From positions 1,003,001 through 1,067,000 of the forward strand of contig CP031740.1 of assembly GCA_022701275.1 (NCBI GenBank): a stretch of 64,000 nucleotides of DNA, read 5' to 3'. Source of the DNA: Microcoleus vaginatus PCC 9802 (GTDB lineage Bacteria > Cyanobacteriota > Cyanobacteriia > Cyanobacteriales > Microcoleaceae). The notes under the pieces are model-generated. The model made no database searches and was not told the origin of the DNA. It saw only the letters and a program-made list of their open reading frames with translations. Positions 26,847-35,497 of the stretch are shown piece after piece. Every line of letters begins with the position of its first letter. Position 1 is the stretch's first letter. The position numbers and the translations under genes were made by a program.

Positions 26847-27917
26847 CTCTTTCGGATACCAAGCTTGACCGTCGAGAGCCATTTGCTCAATCAAACTCGC
26901 AAGCCGCAGAGCTTTGAGAGCTTGTTCTCCTCCCACAGAAGGCTGATTTCCACCCCGCACGCAATTAATAAAATGCTCCAATTCTGCGTGGAGCGGTTCA
27001 ATATTGCTGGTGTAAACTTTCTCGATCAACCCATCTTGACGGTAAAGCACCTGACCGTAATCCGTCACGTAATTGGCGGTTGTTTGTCGGTGAATCAAGA
27101 TTTCGTTGTTGAGAAAATCTGCCTCTGTCAGAGAATTCTTGCAGTGAGCCACGATTGAACGGAGTTTGCGGTGCGTCACCTTACTGGCAGTCAGGGTGGC
27201 GACAATGCCGTTAGCAAAGTTCAACGTCGCTGTCACGTAGTCTAAATAACCTGAATCTGAGGCCCTGCTACCGCTGGCCGTCAGCTTCACCACTTGGGAA
27301 TCTGCCAATTCCAACAGTAAGTCGATGTCGTGGATCATTAAATCCAAAACTACCGATACGTCGTTAGCCCGCTGGGAATAGGGACTCATCCGGTGAGCTT
27401 CCAATGCCAGTAACTCTTCAGTTTTCAGCACTTTGCCGAGTTCCTGAAAAGCTGGATTGAAGCGCTCGATGTGACCCACTTGTAAAATCCGGTGGGCTTC
27501 AGCAGCCGCGTTGACCAAAGATTCGGCTTCGGCAATGCTAGCCGCGATCGGCTTTTCAATTAAAACGTGAACACCCGCTTGGAGACAAGACATCCCCACA
27601 GGGTGATGCAGGCGAGTTGGAACGGCGACGCAAACTGCATCTACGTGGGCAAGCAAATCTCGGTAGTCTTCAAAGAAGCGAACCCGGTATTTGCTTGCTA
27701 CATCTATTCCCCGCTCTACATTTATGTCTGCAACACCCACGAGTTCGATATCTTTTAGCAAGCTCAGAACTCGCGTGTGATGCTGGCCCATATTGCCAAC
27801 CCCAATCACCCCAATGCGGAGGGGTTCGGGTTGACTTCGCTGGGCGAAAACGTTTGCGTATCCCAATGACATCCTATCTAGCACTCCTGGATTCTCCTCC
27901 ACCACCACAGGAATCAA
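26820..27917 (-). CDS. Gfo/Idh/MocA family NAD(P)-dependent oxidoreductase
   Basis: Up to 365 residues; ATG 27872 (residue 16) is another possible start, just before the first strand. The Rossmann loop GVIGVGNMGQHH is near residue 36. The conserved EKP signature is in VLIEKPIAAS near 120. The catalytic region has GHIERFNPAF near 147 and DLMIHDIDLLLEL near 192, where His is the general acid. The C-terminal half forms the beta-sheet substrate domain. Members oxidise sugars, sugar nucleotides or inositols, or reduce biliverdin; the substrate is not evident. No sugar pathway genes are adjacent. Confidence 0.9.
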   Translation of the reverse strand: MIPVVVEENPGVLDRMSLGYANVFAQRSQPEPLRIGVIGVGNMGQHHTRVLSLLKDIELVGVADINVERGIDVASKYRVRFFEDYRDLLAHVDAVCVAVPTRLHHPVGMSCLQAGVHVLIEKPIAASIAEAESLVNAAAEAHRILQVGHIERFNPAFQELGKVLKTEELLALEAHRMSPYSQRANDVSVVLDLMIHDIDLLLELADSQVVKLTASGSRASDSGYLDYVTATLNFANGIVATLTASKVTHRKLRSIVAHCKNSLTEADFLNNEILIHRQTTANYVTDYGQVLYRQDGLIEKVYTSNIEPLHAELEHFINCVRGGNQPSVGGEQALKALRLASLIEQMALDGQAWYPKELESTLQVS

Positions 27918-28400
27918 GCCCCTTGGCTTCCCTCAGCTACTCACAGCCATCCAGATAGTACCACAGTCAAACTATTTGTGAAGAATTTCTAAGTTCAGTG
28001 GCGATTATCGCATCAGGCACTTAACCAGTAGCTACTCATACACAAGGGCAGAATAAAGGGGTAAAATGTCGGGAAATTGCGTATTGACAAAATTTATTAA
28101 GTGTGTATATACATGGGGACGATCGTCCGCAGCATCGCCACAACACAAACCCGTCGGAATATTGGGCGATGACGATCAAACATTTTTCTAGTTTGTGTTC
28201 AAAAGTAATAGTGAAAGTCATAAAGTATACAAACAACAGATGACGCATTCGTATTAGTTGGGTTATTTACATTCGGCAATCTTTGAATTCAAAAAAATTT
28301 ACTTTAAGAATGCGGATAATTACGGGCGATCGCTCACTCAAATAAACTAGACTTACGTAAAGTTTAATAAAAAACAATAAGTCAAAAACAAAGGCCCAGA
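27918..28400. other. Gene-free stretch
   Basis: About 480 bases with no convincing frame. It contains the palindrome GGACGATCGTCC near 28117 and AT-rich DNA leading to the PEP-CTERM gene. Confidence 0.4.
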
Positions 28401-28433
28401 TTAGGAAGTGCGATCGCTAGCACAATTTTAAGT

Positions 28434-29051
28434 TTGTTTTCAGCCGCGTCATTGGTAGGAGTTGACAAAGCACAAGCCGCCGTACTCACCTACAATATCA
28501 ATTTGGACGGTCAAGGTAGCGGTTTTTTAAAGGTGGATAACTCCTCGCTTACAGGAATAGACTTTGAAAGAATTGCCGTTTCCGAGGGAAAATTATACGG
28601 TTTCACTTTTCCAGAGTTGGGAAGCAAAAAACAATATGATAATTTGGTAGGGGCTACAGCTATATTTGCTCAAGGGGATTTTTTGGGACTGTATGCAAGC
28701 GGCAGCGACTCTGGGATAAGAGACCATATCATTCCTCCAGACGAACCGGATGGGCCTTGGTTCTTGAGGGTTGAGGGCAGCGCCTATTGGTCTATCGGAG
28801 TTACCTCTGGCTCGTGGAGTAGGGAGTTAGTGCACAGACAGGTGAACTATCAATCATATATAGACGATGGATCGATCATCACCGAGAGCTATGTTATATA
28901 CTCCAGATATATCTCCAGCAATGCCGAGATTTCTTACACCCTAGTGGATACCGAAGCCGAACCAGTTCCCGAACCTCTCACCGCAGGGGCGGCAGCTTTA
29001 GCATTGGCTGGTTTAAGTTGGTTAAAACACAAGAAAAAAATGGCAGCTTGA
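28434..29051 (+). CDS. PEP-CTERM sorting domain protein
   Basis: About 205 residues from TTG 28434, the first recognised start in the frame. The export signal seems to begin further upstream: codons from about 28401 read LGSAIASTILSLFSAASLVG, a signal-peptide core, but I find no ATG, GTG or TTG before it. AGGA at 28403 precedes the ATC and ATT codons at 28413 and 28425. The body is a beta-rich domain of unknown role, cleaved after DKAQA. The C-terminus has the sorting signal PVPEPLTAGAAALALAGLSW followed by basic residues, the PEP-CTERM tag recognised by exosortase. It is likely a surface or matrix protein. Either the start is unusual or it has been lost. Confidence 0.75.
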   Translation: MFSAASLVGVDKAQAAVLTYNINLDGQGSGFLKVDNSSLTGIDFERIAVSEGKLYGFTFPELGSKKQYDNLVGATAIFAQGDFLGLYASGSDSGIRDHIIPPDEPDGPWFLRVEGSAYWSIGVTSGSWSRELVHRQVNYQSYIDDGSIITESYVIYSRYISSNAEISYTLVDTEAEPVPEPLTAGAAALALAGLSWLKHKKKMAA

Positions 29052-29087
29052 GGTGCGATCGTACATCAACAATTAAGCACTCAGAAG

Positions 29088-30425
29088 TCACTTTTCAAAG
29101 AATATTCGAGTTGCAAAATTTTGCTCTCGATTGGGAGACAGAGCTCGGGCTTTCAAAATCGCGGCTACCAAAAAGGCATAGGACAAAACTCCCACCAAGG
29201 CCAGCAAAAGTACACTGACGGCTCCCGACGCATTCCACAAAGCGTGAAGTGCCGAAGCGCTGAAATAACCTACGCCCAAAATAGGCCAGCGTTTTCTGGG
29301 TTTGAGGGCGCTCAAACCGATAAAATATCCCAAATAGCCGCTGTAAGCCATGTGTCCGGCGGCGGAGCCCAAAATGCGGGGAATTAGCAACTGCAATCCT
29401 ACTAATTGTCCGGCGTCCTGCCCTGCTTGCAGGGTGACATTTTGGATGACATTGGGAACGTACTGTCCCAGAGTTTCTAACAGTGTAAAGCCGACTGCCG
29501 AAGCACTTCCTAACAGAATTCCGTCTAAAGGTTCCCAAACGCCGATTCGCTCGCGCCACGGATTTCGCAGCCAATTTCCCAGCAGCATCGCTCCCAAAAC
29601 GGGCAGGGCTTTCAGCAATTCTTCCATCAGACCCGCCCCGAAAAACATTCTGTTCAAAAAAGGCAAAAAACTGATTGTTTCGCCTTCGGTTGGCAGGTGA
29701 CCGGGCAAAATTTCTCTAAATACGAATATAAATCCAATCAATAACGGGCTGGTCACAATCAGGACTGTAGCTAACGCCGAACCAAGCAATACCCACCATG
29801 GCTTGTGTTTGCCGCACAGTTGATAGATAAAGTAGTAAGCCGCACCGGCGAGGTAAGCTGACAGCAGCAAATTGAATGCTGCGGAATTTCCAACGGCGAC
29901 AAACATCGACACGACAACAATAACTGTGGCAATACCTGGATATAAGTAAGCTTTTTGGCTTAATTGTTTGCCCGTTGAGGCGATCGGGAATAATTGAGTT
30001 AAAGTGAGATTGTCTTTTTCACTAGCAGCAAAATTGCCCGTTTGTGGTGCAGGGAATCCGGGTTTATTTTGGTAAGGGGTTAGGGGAGATTCAAATATGA
30101 ATTCAGGGCCGTCAAGACCGAGACTGATGCGATCGCCTGTTTCTAAAGTTTGGCAGCCAGAGAGCTTTTTTCCGTTGATATAAGTTCCGTTAGCGCTGTT
30201 GAGGTCGCAAATTTCCCATCTCGTCAAAGTACCCTGCGTTAGGGGACGGATCATGGCGTGGCGACGGGAAACCATGCCGTGACCGATCGACTCTAAAGCT
30301 ATTTGACAATTGCGATCGCGTCCGATGACCAATTCCCCATCTTCAGACAGTTGGTACTTCGATGCTGGCGTTCCCACAGCGTCTTTGGCTGGCACTTGTC
30401 GCAGAAATCCGATTTCATTAGTCAT
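29088..30425 (-). CDS. FHA domain-PrsW family intramembrane protease-like protein
   Basis: A 445-residue fusion. Residues 22-110 form a FHA domain (VIGRDRNCQIAL, VSRRHAMI, DLNSANGTYINGKKL). After a linker, residues 165-435 form a membrane domain with about eight spans and the PrsW signatures: GLMEELLKALPVL with the paired Glu, GFTLLE, AGHMAYSGYLGYFIG, and SALHALWN. PrsW cleaves the anti-sigma factor RsiW in Bacillus; these Glu and His residues mark CPBP/PrsW-type proteases. Joining it to a phosphothreonine-binding FHA domain suggests regulated membrane proteolysis under Ser/Thr kinase control, which is inference. The start codon directly abuts a heptad array. Confidence 0.88.
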   Translation of the reverse strand: MTNEIGFLRQVPAKDAVGTPASKYQLSEDGELVIGRDRNCQIALESIGHGMVSRRHAMIRPLTQGTLTRWEICDLNSANGTYINGKKLSGCQTLETGDRISLGLDGPEFIFESPLTPYQNKPGFPAPQTGNFAASEKDNLTLTQLFPIASTGKQLSQKAYLYPGIATVIVVVSMFVAVGNSAAFNLLLSAYLAGAAYYFIYQLCGKHKPWWVLLGSALATVLIVTSPLLIGFIFVFREILPGHLPTEGETISFLPFLNRMFFGAGLMEELLKALPVLGAMLLGNWLRNPWRERIGVWEPLDGILLGSASAVGFTLLETLGQYVPNVIQNVTLQAGQDAGQLVGLQLLIPRILGSAAGHMAYSGYLGYFIGLSALKPRKRWPILGVGYFSASALHALWNASGAVSVLLLALVGVLSYAFLVAAILKARALSPNREQNFATRIFFEK

Positions 30426-30430
30426 GAGTT

Positions 30431-30560
30431 ATCAGTCATCAGTCATCAGTCATTAGTCATTAGTGATGAGTTCGCGAGCTGTTAGCTGATGTTATTTTTG
30501 GGCAGTCTTTATTCCACAGTGATTAGTGATGAGTTCGCGAGCTGTTAGCTGATGTTATTT
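30431..30560. repeat. Heptad array and 63-bp imperfect tandem repeat
   Basis: ATCAGTC x3, ATTAGTC, ATTAGTG and ATGAGTT occupy 30431-30472, directly upstream of the FHA-PrsW start on the minus strand. A 39-base segment, ATTAGTGATGAGTTCGCGAG plus 19 more, occurs at 30459-30497 and again exactly at 30522-30560. The rest of the gap to 30725 holds further degenerate copies and the palindrome AGGCA/TGCCT at 30652-30664, but no gene. Confidence 0.85.
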
Positions 30561-30725
30561 ATCCGCTATTTTTATGCCACAGTTATTAGTTGTTAGGTGC
30601 TAACTAATGACTAATAGACATCTCCAAAAATTCTTGTAGGGATTAGGGGTTAGGCATCCTGCCTGCCCAAAACCTACTTTTCTGGAGATGTCTAATGACT
30701 AAAAACTCATGACTAAAAACTCTGC

Positions 30726-30929
30726 TTATAGATTTGCCCTGGCATCCTGAACGGCTGCATAGAAAAATATGCCAGTTAGCGGTACGCTCAGGGCGAGGAT
30801 GATGCCGGTGACTAAATTGCCAAGTTGAGCTTCTCCCGATGACAGCTCAAAGATCGAGCCGACTGCCGCGATCGCAGTGATGCACGAAAGAGCTAAGAGT
30901 AAACCACTTTTCGGAGTTCCTGCCATCAT
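30726..30929 (-). CDS. Small membrane protein downstream of def
   Basis: A 67-residue protein with two hydrophobic helices (about 8-26 and 37-58). Its ATG overlaps the def stop codon in ATGA, so it is translationally coupled to def. I do not recognise the family. The tight coupling suggests that it is real and made together with peptide deformylase. Confidence 0.65.
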   Translation of the reverse strand: MMAGTPKSGLLLALSCITAIAAVGSIFELSSGEAQLGNLVTGIILALSVPLTGIFFYAAVQDARANL

Positions 30930-31486
30930 ACTGATTTTACTGCCTTGGGCGAAAATTTATGCTTGACTAATGCTTCATTCAGTGCCAGCTTGTTTTCTAC
31001 TCTGTCTACAAACAGCACTCCGTTGAGGTGATCCATTTCGTGCTGAATTGCCCTCGACAGTAACTCTGTTGCTATCAGGGTTTGTGGGCGGCCGTATTCG
31101 TCGCGGTAGGATACTTCAATGACTTCTGGCCGTTTGACTTCTAAATAAACTCCCGGAATGCTCAAACACCCTTCTTGCAAGATGCAGATATCGCTGCCGC
31201 TACTTTTGATGGTGGGGTTGATCAAAACCATTGGGGGTGTGGCGGGGTTTTCCGGGTCGCAATCGAGTACGATTACTTGTTTGTTGACTCCGACTTGGGG
31301 GGCGGCCAAACCGATGCCATCGGCACTGTACATGGTTTGCAGCATTTCTCGGACTAGCTGCCGAATTTCTGCATCAACGCTTTTGACGCGCTTTGCTGGC
31401 TGCCGCAGGACGCGATCGCCTAATGTGTGTATTGTTAGGGGCGGTTTTTCTAACTTTTTCTTTTCAATCAAGACCTGAGCCGTCAT
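30926..31486 (-). CDS. def: Peptide deformylase
   Basis: A 186-residue metalloenzyme that removes the N-formyl group from nascent proteins. All three motifs are present: GIGLAAPQVG near residue 62, EGCLSIPG near 110 with the metal-binding Cys, and QHEMDHLNG near 152 with the two metal-binding His and the catalytic Glu. I choose ATG 31486 (GAGG four to five bases upstream), because the family begins shortly before PLTIHTLGDRVLR. The frame is open for 40 codons further, but that part crosses a hairpin and is not protein-like. Four-base overlap with the next small membrane protein gene indicates an operon. Confidence 0.95.
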   Translation of the reverse strand: MTAQVLIEKKKLEKPPLTIHTLGDRVLRQPAKRVKSVDAEIRQLVREMLQTMYSADGIGLAAPQVGVNKQVIVLDCDPENPATPPMVLINPTIKSSGSDICILQEGCLSIPGVYLEVKRPEVIEVSYRDEYGRPQTLIATELLSRAIQHEMDHLNGVLFVDRVENKLALNEALVKHKFSPKAVKSV

Positions 31487-31510
31487 AGAACCTCGCGGGA
31501 TGTTTGGAAA

Positions 31511-31533
31511 CCCCCAACTAAAGCTGTTGGGGG
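31511..31533. repeat. Hairpin between divergent def and DUF1648 genes
   Basis: CCCCCAAC and GTTGGGGG (8-bp perfect stem) around TAAAGCT, followed by ATGAAATTGG. It lies in the def leader and looks like an end hairpin of an IS200/IS605-type element, but no other element part is present. Confidence 0.55.
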
Positions 31534-31587
31534 ATGAAATTGGAACCAATACTATTATTTTCAATATTAATCTAATTTTAAGTAGCC

Positions 31588-32100
31588 ATGACTGGAAACG
31601 CACCAAACCAACGGCCGATTATTTCTCTGGGGCTTTCGCCTGTTTTAGTGGCAGTAGAGCTTTTAGGTGCGATCGCGATTTTGCTGGCTGTTTTGCTCAT
31701 CGTCAAGTTTTGGGCCGTTTTGCCCGATCGAATTCCGATTCATTTCGGCTTAGGGGGGCTGGCTGATGCTTGGGGCGACAAGGTGACGATTTGGATCATG
31801 CCGGCGGTTGCTGCCATTATTTTTGCGGTTTTAACTGCGGTTTCGCGCTATCCGCATACTTTTAATTATCCGGTACGAATTACTTCTGAGAACGCTCGCC
31901 GGCAATATCTGTTGGGGCGAGGCCTTTTGGCTTGGGTGAAGGCGGAGATTTGCTGGCTGTTGGCGTTTGTGGTGCGGCAGCAAATTCTTGTCGCTTTGGG
32001 CAATGCTCAAAGGTTTAGTGTGGAGTTAGTTTTGGGGATAATTGTTTTGATATTTGGGACGGTTGGGGTGTATTTGCTCAAGTCTTATTCTGCTCGCTAG
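31588..32100 (+). CDS. DUF1648 domain membrane protein
   Basis: A 170-residue membrane protein with four hydrophobic spans. The first, near residues 14-42, is followed by LPDRIPIHFGLGGLADAWGD, the defining DUF1648 motif (P-IPxHFxxxGxxD). DUF1648 occurs in SdpI-like and other small membrane proteins linked to immunity against membrane-active peptides, but the function here is unknown. The remaining spans lie at about 70-90, 112-132 and 145-165. It is divergent from def and has no obvious ribosome site. Confidence 0.75.
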   Translation: MTGNAPNQRPIISLGLSPVLVAVELLGAIAILLAVLLIVKFWAVLPDRIPIHFGLGGLADAWGDKVTIWIMPAVAAIIFAVLTAVSRYPHTFNYPVRITSENARRQYLLGRGLLAWVKAEICWLLAFVVRQQILVALGNAQRFSVELVLGIIVLIFGTVGVYLLKSYSAR

Positions 32101-32341
32101 AGGTATGGTCAAAAACTTACATATACCCAAAACAACCCTTTCTCGCTCGACTTTATTTAACCGATGTTAATAATATATAACCTCTCAATAATCTAGAAAA
32201 GTCGTTTGTGATGAGAAATAAATTACTCAAAATTTTTTGAAAATTTTAGTTCTCACTATAAACATTTTTGATGGCGGATAATTGAGTGGGCATGATAGGA
32301 ATCACAGGCGAGAAGTTTGTGCTAGGGTAAACGGGGATCGA
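32101..32341. other. Short gap without features
   Basis: AT-rich DNA between the convergent DUF1648 and aspartyl-protease-like genes. No hairpin terminator stands out. Confidence 0.3.
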
Positions 32342-32797
32342 CTAACCCATCAGATATGTTTGCTGATTGTTCATCGGCCATACTCGCAACCGTCGATTTT
32401 TTAAATCAGGTTCTAAGCCTAGTTCTTCCATGGGAATCACGCCCAGCAAAACAGCAGAAACGCCTTCGGGTAACTCTAAACAATCAAATCTCCCTTCTCT
32501 CCCCTCTACAATAATTTGAGCGCCTGCAAAAATTCGACCTTTTTTGATGCCCGCTGATGTTTCTACATCTCTTTCTCCTACTTGCCTTAAACCTAGTTGG
32601 CTAATAATAAGAGCTGGCAAGGAAAGCAGAGTTGCTCTGGTATCGACAACAACGTTATCGAGGGTAACAGAGCGAACTTCCTCAGCAGCAATGAATCCCC
32701 GTTCAGCCATAACTAGATCGATGAAATTCGTGAGGGTGATTGTAGTGATTACTTGACCCATTTGTTTTTCTTGCATATTGGGGAGTACCAGGGTCAT
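32342..32797 (-). CDS. Retropepsin-like aspartyl protease family protein with altered active site
   Basis: A 151-residue protein. AGAGG ten bases upstream favours ATG 32797; ATG 32761 is another possibility. The pattern VTLDNVVVDTRATLLSLP near residue 45 fits clan AA aspartic proteases, in which hydrophobic-D-T/S-G-A is the catalytic loop; here the Gly is Arg (DTRAT). The second half has the matching hydrophobic strand AVLLGVIPMEELGLEPD, typical of single-domain retropepsin-like cyanobacterial proteins (LLGxxxLExLGL). The replacement makes proteolysis doubtful. A role as an inactive relative or a dimer partner is possible. Confidence 0.75.
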   Translation of the reverse strand: MTLVLPNMQEKQMGQVITTITLTNFIDLVMAERGFIAAEEVRSVTLDNVVVDTRATLLSLPALIISQLGLRQVGERDVETSAGIKKGRIFAGAQIIVEGREGRFDCLELPEGVSAVLLGVIPMEELGLEPDLKNRRLRVWPMNNQQTYLMG

Positions 32798-32917
32798 AAT
32801 ATGTTACCTCTTTGAGTATAATTAGTGGATATTTAGATTGTAATGCTATCTAGAATCCTGCGAAAGTTAGTTAAAATCGTTATAATGACCGGCTAAAATT
32901 AGAACTTGCCTCAACGC

Positions 32918-34210
32918 ATGACACCAGAAAACAACTCTTCTCAACCCAATCGCCCTGAATCTAACGTGACTGTAGAAAGTCTCAACGGTGCGAGCCCTAC
33001 TGCGCCCCCAGAATCAGGGACAATCGTCGCTACTGCTGAACCGAAAAAACCGGTACCGCCACCTCCAACTCGCAAGGTTTTATTGCCGCAGCAGCCGGAA
33101 CAAACGACTACTGAGAAGTCTGGGTCCGTGGTGACGCTGGGGTTGATCGCAGCGATGATTTTTGGGCTGGCCAATGACAACATTTGGCTGGGCTTAATTG
33201 GCGCCGTAGGTGCGATCGGCATATCGCTGCGGCTGATGTGGCCGAGTTGGGGCAAAATCTGGGCGCAGGTAATTCCGCCGACTTGGCGCACTCTGATCGT
33301 CGCCTGCTTCGGGCTTTTAGCTGGGATTGTTGGCTTGCTGATGCTCAGCGGTAGTAATACTGAACCGGGAAGCCGCAACATCCAAATCAACTGGGACGCC
33401 ATCGGCGCTCTCGGCGAGTTGATCGGCGCTTTGGGCCAAATTTTGATCGCAATTTTAGGCGTTTATGTGGCTTGGCGACAGTACGTTATCTCGAAAGATT
33501 TGACGATTCAGCAAAATCGAATTACGCAGCAGCAAACGATCGATGCTTATTTTCAAGGGGTTTCGGACTTAGCGCTTGACGAACAAGGGTTTTTGGAAGA
33601 CTGGCCGCAGGAAAGGGCAATCGCAGAAGGCCGCACGGCTGCGATTATGAGCAGTGTAGATGCTGAAGGTAAAGCTAAAATTCTGCGGTTTTTGTCGCAG
33701 TCTAGATTGGTTACTCCTCTGAAGCGCGATCGGCTTTTAGGCCGCCCCATCCTTGACGGTGACGGTGGCTACGCTGAAGATAGAGATCACGGTATCCGTG
33801 TTATCGATCTCAATGTCATGTTAGCGGGTGCTGACCTGGCTGGCACTGATTTGCGGTGGACGGATTTGAGCGAAGCCAACCTCGTCCGCGCTAATCTCAG
33901 CAAGTGCGATTTAGTGAAAGCCAACCTCTCCCGCGCTGTCTTGTACGACGCCAATCTTGCTCGCGCCGACATGAGAGGCGCCGCATTATTCTACGGCTCG
34001 GCAGAAACTGCATCTCCCCGCAGCCGTACCGAATTTCCTAACTATCAAACGGGTGAACATACCGGCGCTGTGGTTGAACATGCTGATTTCACCGGTGTCA
34101 AGCGGCTGTCGGACGAGCAGCGCTATTACTGCTGCTCTTGGTGTGGCTCTAAGTCGAGAGAGACTATTCCCGGTGGCTGCGAAGGGATTCCCAATAAACT
34201 CGGACGTTAA
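32918..34210 (+). CDS. Membrane-anchored pentapeptide repeat protein
   Basis: A 430-residue protein. The first ~70 residues are Pro/Ser/Thr-rich and disordered. Membrane helices lie near 80-100, 125-145 and 165-185. A charged helical part follows. Residues about 310-350 contain some ten A(D/N)LxX pentapeptides (ADLAGTDLRWTDLSEANLVR and on), which fold into a right-handed quadrilateral beta helix. After this, residues 400-430 have a Cys pair in YYCCSWCG. Pentapeptide proteins are common in cyanobacteria and usually of unknown role. I start at ATG 32918; the frame is open to TTG 32906. Confidence 0.8.
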   Translation: MTPENNSSQPNRPESNVTVESLNGASPTAPPESGTIVATAEPKKPVPPPPTRKVLLPQQPEQTTTEKSGSVVTLGLIAAMIFGLANDNIWLGLIGAVGAIGISLRLMWPSWGKIWAQVIPPTWRTLIVACFGLLAGIVGLLMLSGSNTEPGSRNIQINWDAIGALGELIGALGQILIAILGVYVAWRQYVISKDLTIQQNRITQQQTIDAYFQGVSDLALDEQGFLEDWPQERAIAEGRTAAIMSSVDAEGKAKILRFLSQSRLVTPLKRDRLLGRPILDGDGGYAEDRDHGIRVIDLNVMLAGADLAGTDLRWTDLSEANLVRANLSKCDLVKANLSRAVLYDANLARADMRGAALFYGSAETASPRSRTEFPNYQTGEHTGAVVEHADFTGVKRLSDEQRYYCCSWCGSKSRETIPGGCEGIPNKLGR

Positions 34211-34307
34211 AATTAGTAGTACGCCTGTACTTACGTATATATTTGGCTAGCGCTCGGCAGCGGACTATACTTTAATTTTAAATCTACAGTCTTGCGCTGT
34301 TTTAGCC

Positions 34308-35456
34308 ATGGCAAATACTGATTTAGGGCTAGAAGTAATTCCGCGCCTGGAGCGCTCCAAAAGCAGGGACGGGTTAATTTTTGTAATTGCTATGTGGTTT
34401 CTGAGCCGATCGGTAATTGCGATCGTGATGCAGATAATCGCTCCTTTAGTCTGCAAGAACCCGCCAGTGTATGCCATCCGGCCACCTCTGGGTTTTGTCA
34501 GTGGCTTCCTTCCCAAAAGCGGTTGGGAACTGTTTTCGCACTGGGACGGTAAATGGTACACCCAAATCGCTAACTTAGGCTACAGCTATGCAAATGACGG
34601 GCAGCAGCATTCCGTTGCCTTCTATCCGCTTTTTCCCTTACTAATTCGGGGGCTGATGACCCTGGGAATGCGAGCCGACGCAGCAGGGGTATTAATCAAC
34701 TCTTTGGCGTTTTTGGGCGCGTTATTCGTGGTGTACTTTTGGGTAGAGGAGCGATACGATGCTGGTACAGCGAAGTGGACAACTGCTGTGCTAGCTTGGT
34801 GTCCGTTCTCACTATTTTGCACTGTCATGTATACAGAAGGATTGTTTTTGTTCCTGACAGCATCGGCTTTACGAGCTTTTGAGAGGGGCGAGTATATTTG
34901 GGCGGCTTTTTGGGGAGCTTTGACGACTGCGACTAGGGGGCCGGGAGTGGCGCTGATACCTACTTTTTTACTGACAGCTTGGAGGGAAAAAAGACCTCCC
35001 CTCGCTTATGCTGCGGCTTTTGCTAGCGCGATCGGGTTCTTTTCATTTATTTTATACTGTGCTATTAATTTGGGAGAGCCTTTAGCATTTATTCGCATCC
35101 AAAAAGCCTGGGGTCAGCCTACTTGGTGGGAGATATTTAAGGACTTTTTCAGTTTCCGCTTGTACGCTGCTACTAAAGTTGGGATGGTTTTTGGCGGTTG
35201 CTATTTGTTGTGGTATTTACGAAAAAGGTTGAGCATTACAATCCTTTGCTTCGGTTTTTGCTCTTTGGCCCTGCTGGTTACTTCGGGAGCTTTACAATCG
35301 GTAGAGCGCTACGCTTACGGTATTGTGCCGCTGTCAATAGGTCTTGGCTTGTTATTGGCCGCTAGGCCTCGTTGGGGTTACGGGTTGATGGGATTGTTTG
35401 GTATATTTCTGCTGCGCTTTTCCTTGAGATTTGCTAGTTGGCTGTGGGTAGCTTAG
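34308..35456 (+). CDS. PIG-V-like mannosyltransferase family membrane protein
   Basis: A 382-residue multi-span protein (about nine helices). Near residue 75 it reads WELFSHWDGKWYTQIANLGY, followed by VAFYPLFPLLIRG. This HWDxxxY/FYPLFP pattern is the hallmark of the PIG-V (GPI mannosyltransferase II) family, which includes bacterial polyprenol-phosphate-dependent glycosyltransferases; the Asp is the likely catalytic residue on the outer face. It probably adds a sugar from a lipid carrier to a surface glycan or lipid. The GT2 protein at 37746, of the dolichyl-phosphate mannose synthase type, could make the donor; this is inference. It was convergent with tenA before a mobile element separated them. 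Confidence 0.8.
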   Translation: MANTDLGLEVIPRLERSKSRDGLIFVIAMWFLSRSVIAIVMQIIAPLVCKNPPVYAIRPPLGFVSGFLPKSGWELFSHWDGKWYTQIANLGYSYANDGQQHSVAFYPLFPLLIRGLMTLGMRADAAGVLINSLAFLGALFVVYFWVEERYDAGTAKWTTAVLAWCPFSLFCTVMYTEGLFLFLTASALRAFERGEYIWAAFWGALTTATRGPGVALIPTFLLTAWREKRPPLAYAAAFASAIGFFSFILYCAINLGEPLAFIRIQKAWGQPTWWEIFKDFFSFRLYAATKVGMVFGGCYLLWYLRKRLSITILCFGFCSLALLVTSGALQSVERYAYGIVPLSIGLGLLLAARPRWGYGLMGLFGIFLLRFSLRFASWLWVA

Positions 35457-35497
35457 GGGCGATCGCTCTTAATATCTTTTGCCCAAACTTAATTTAC

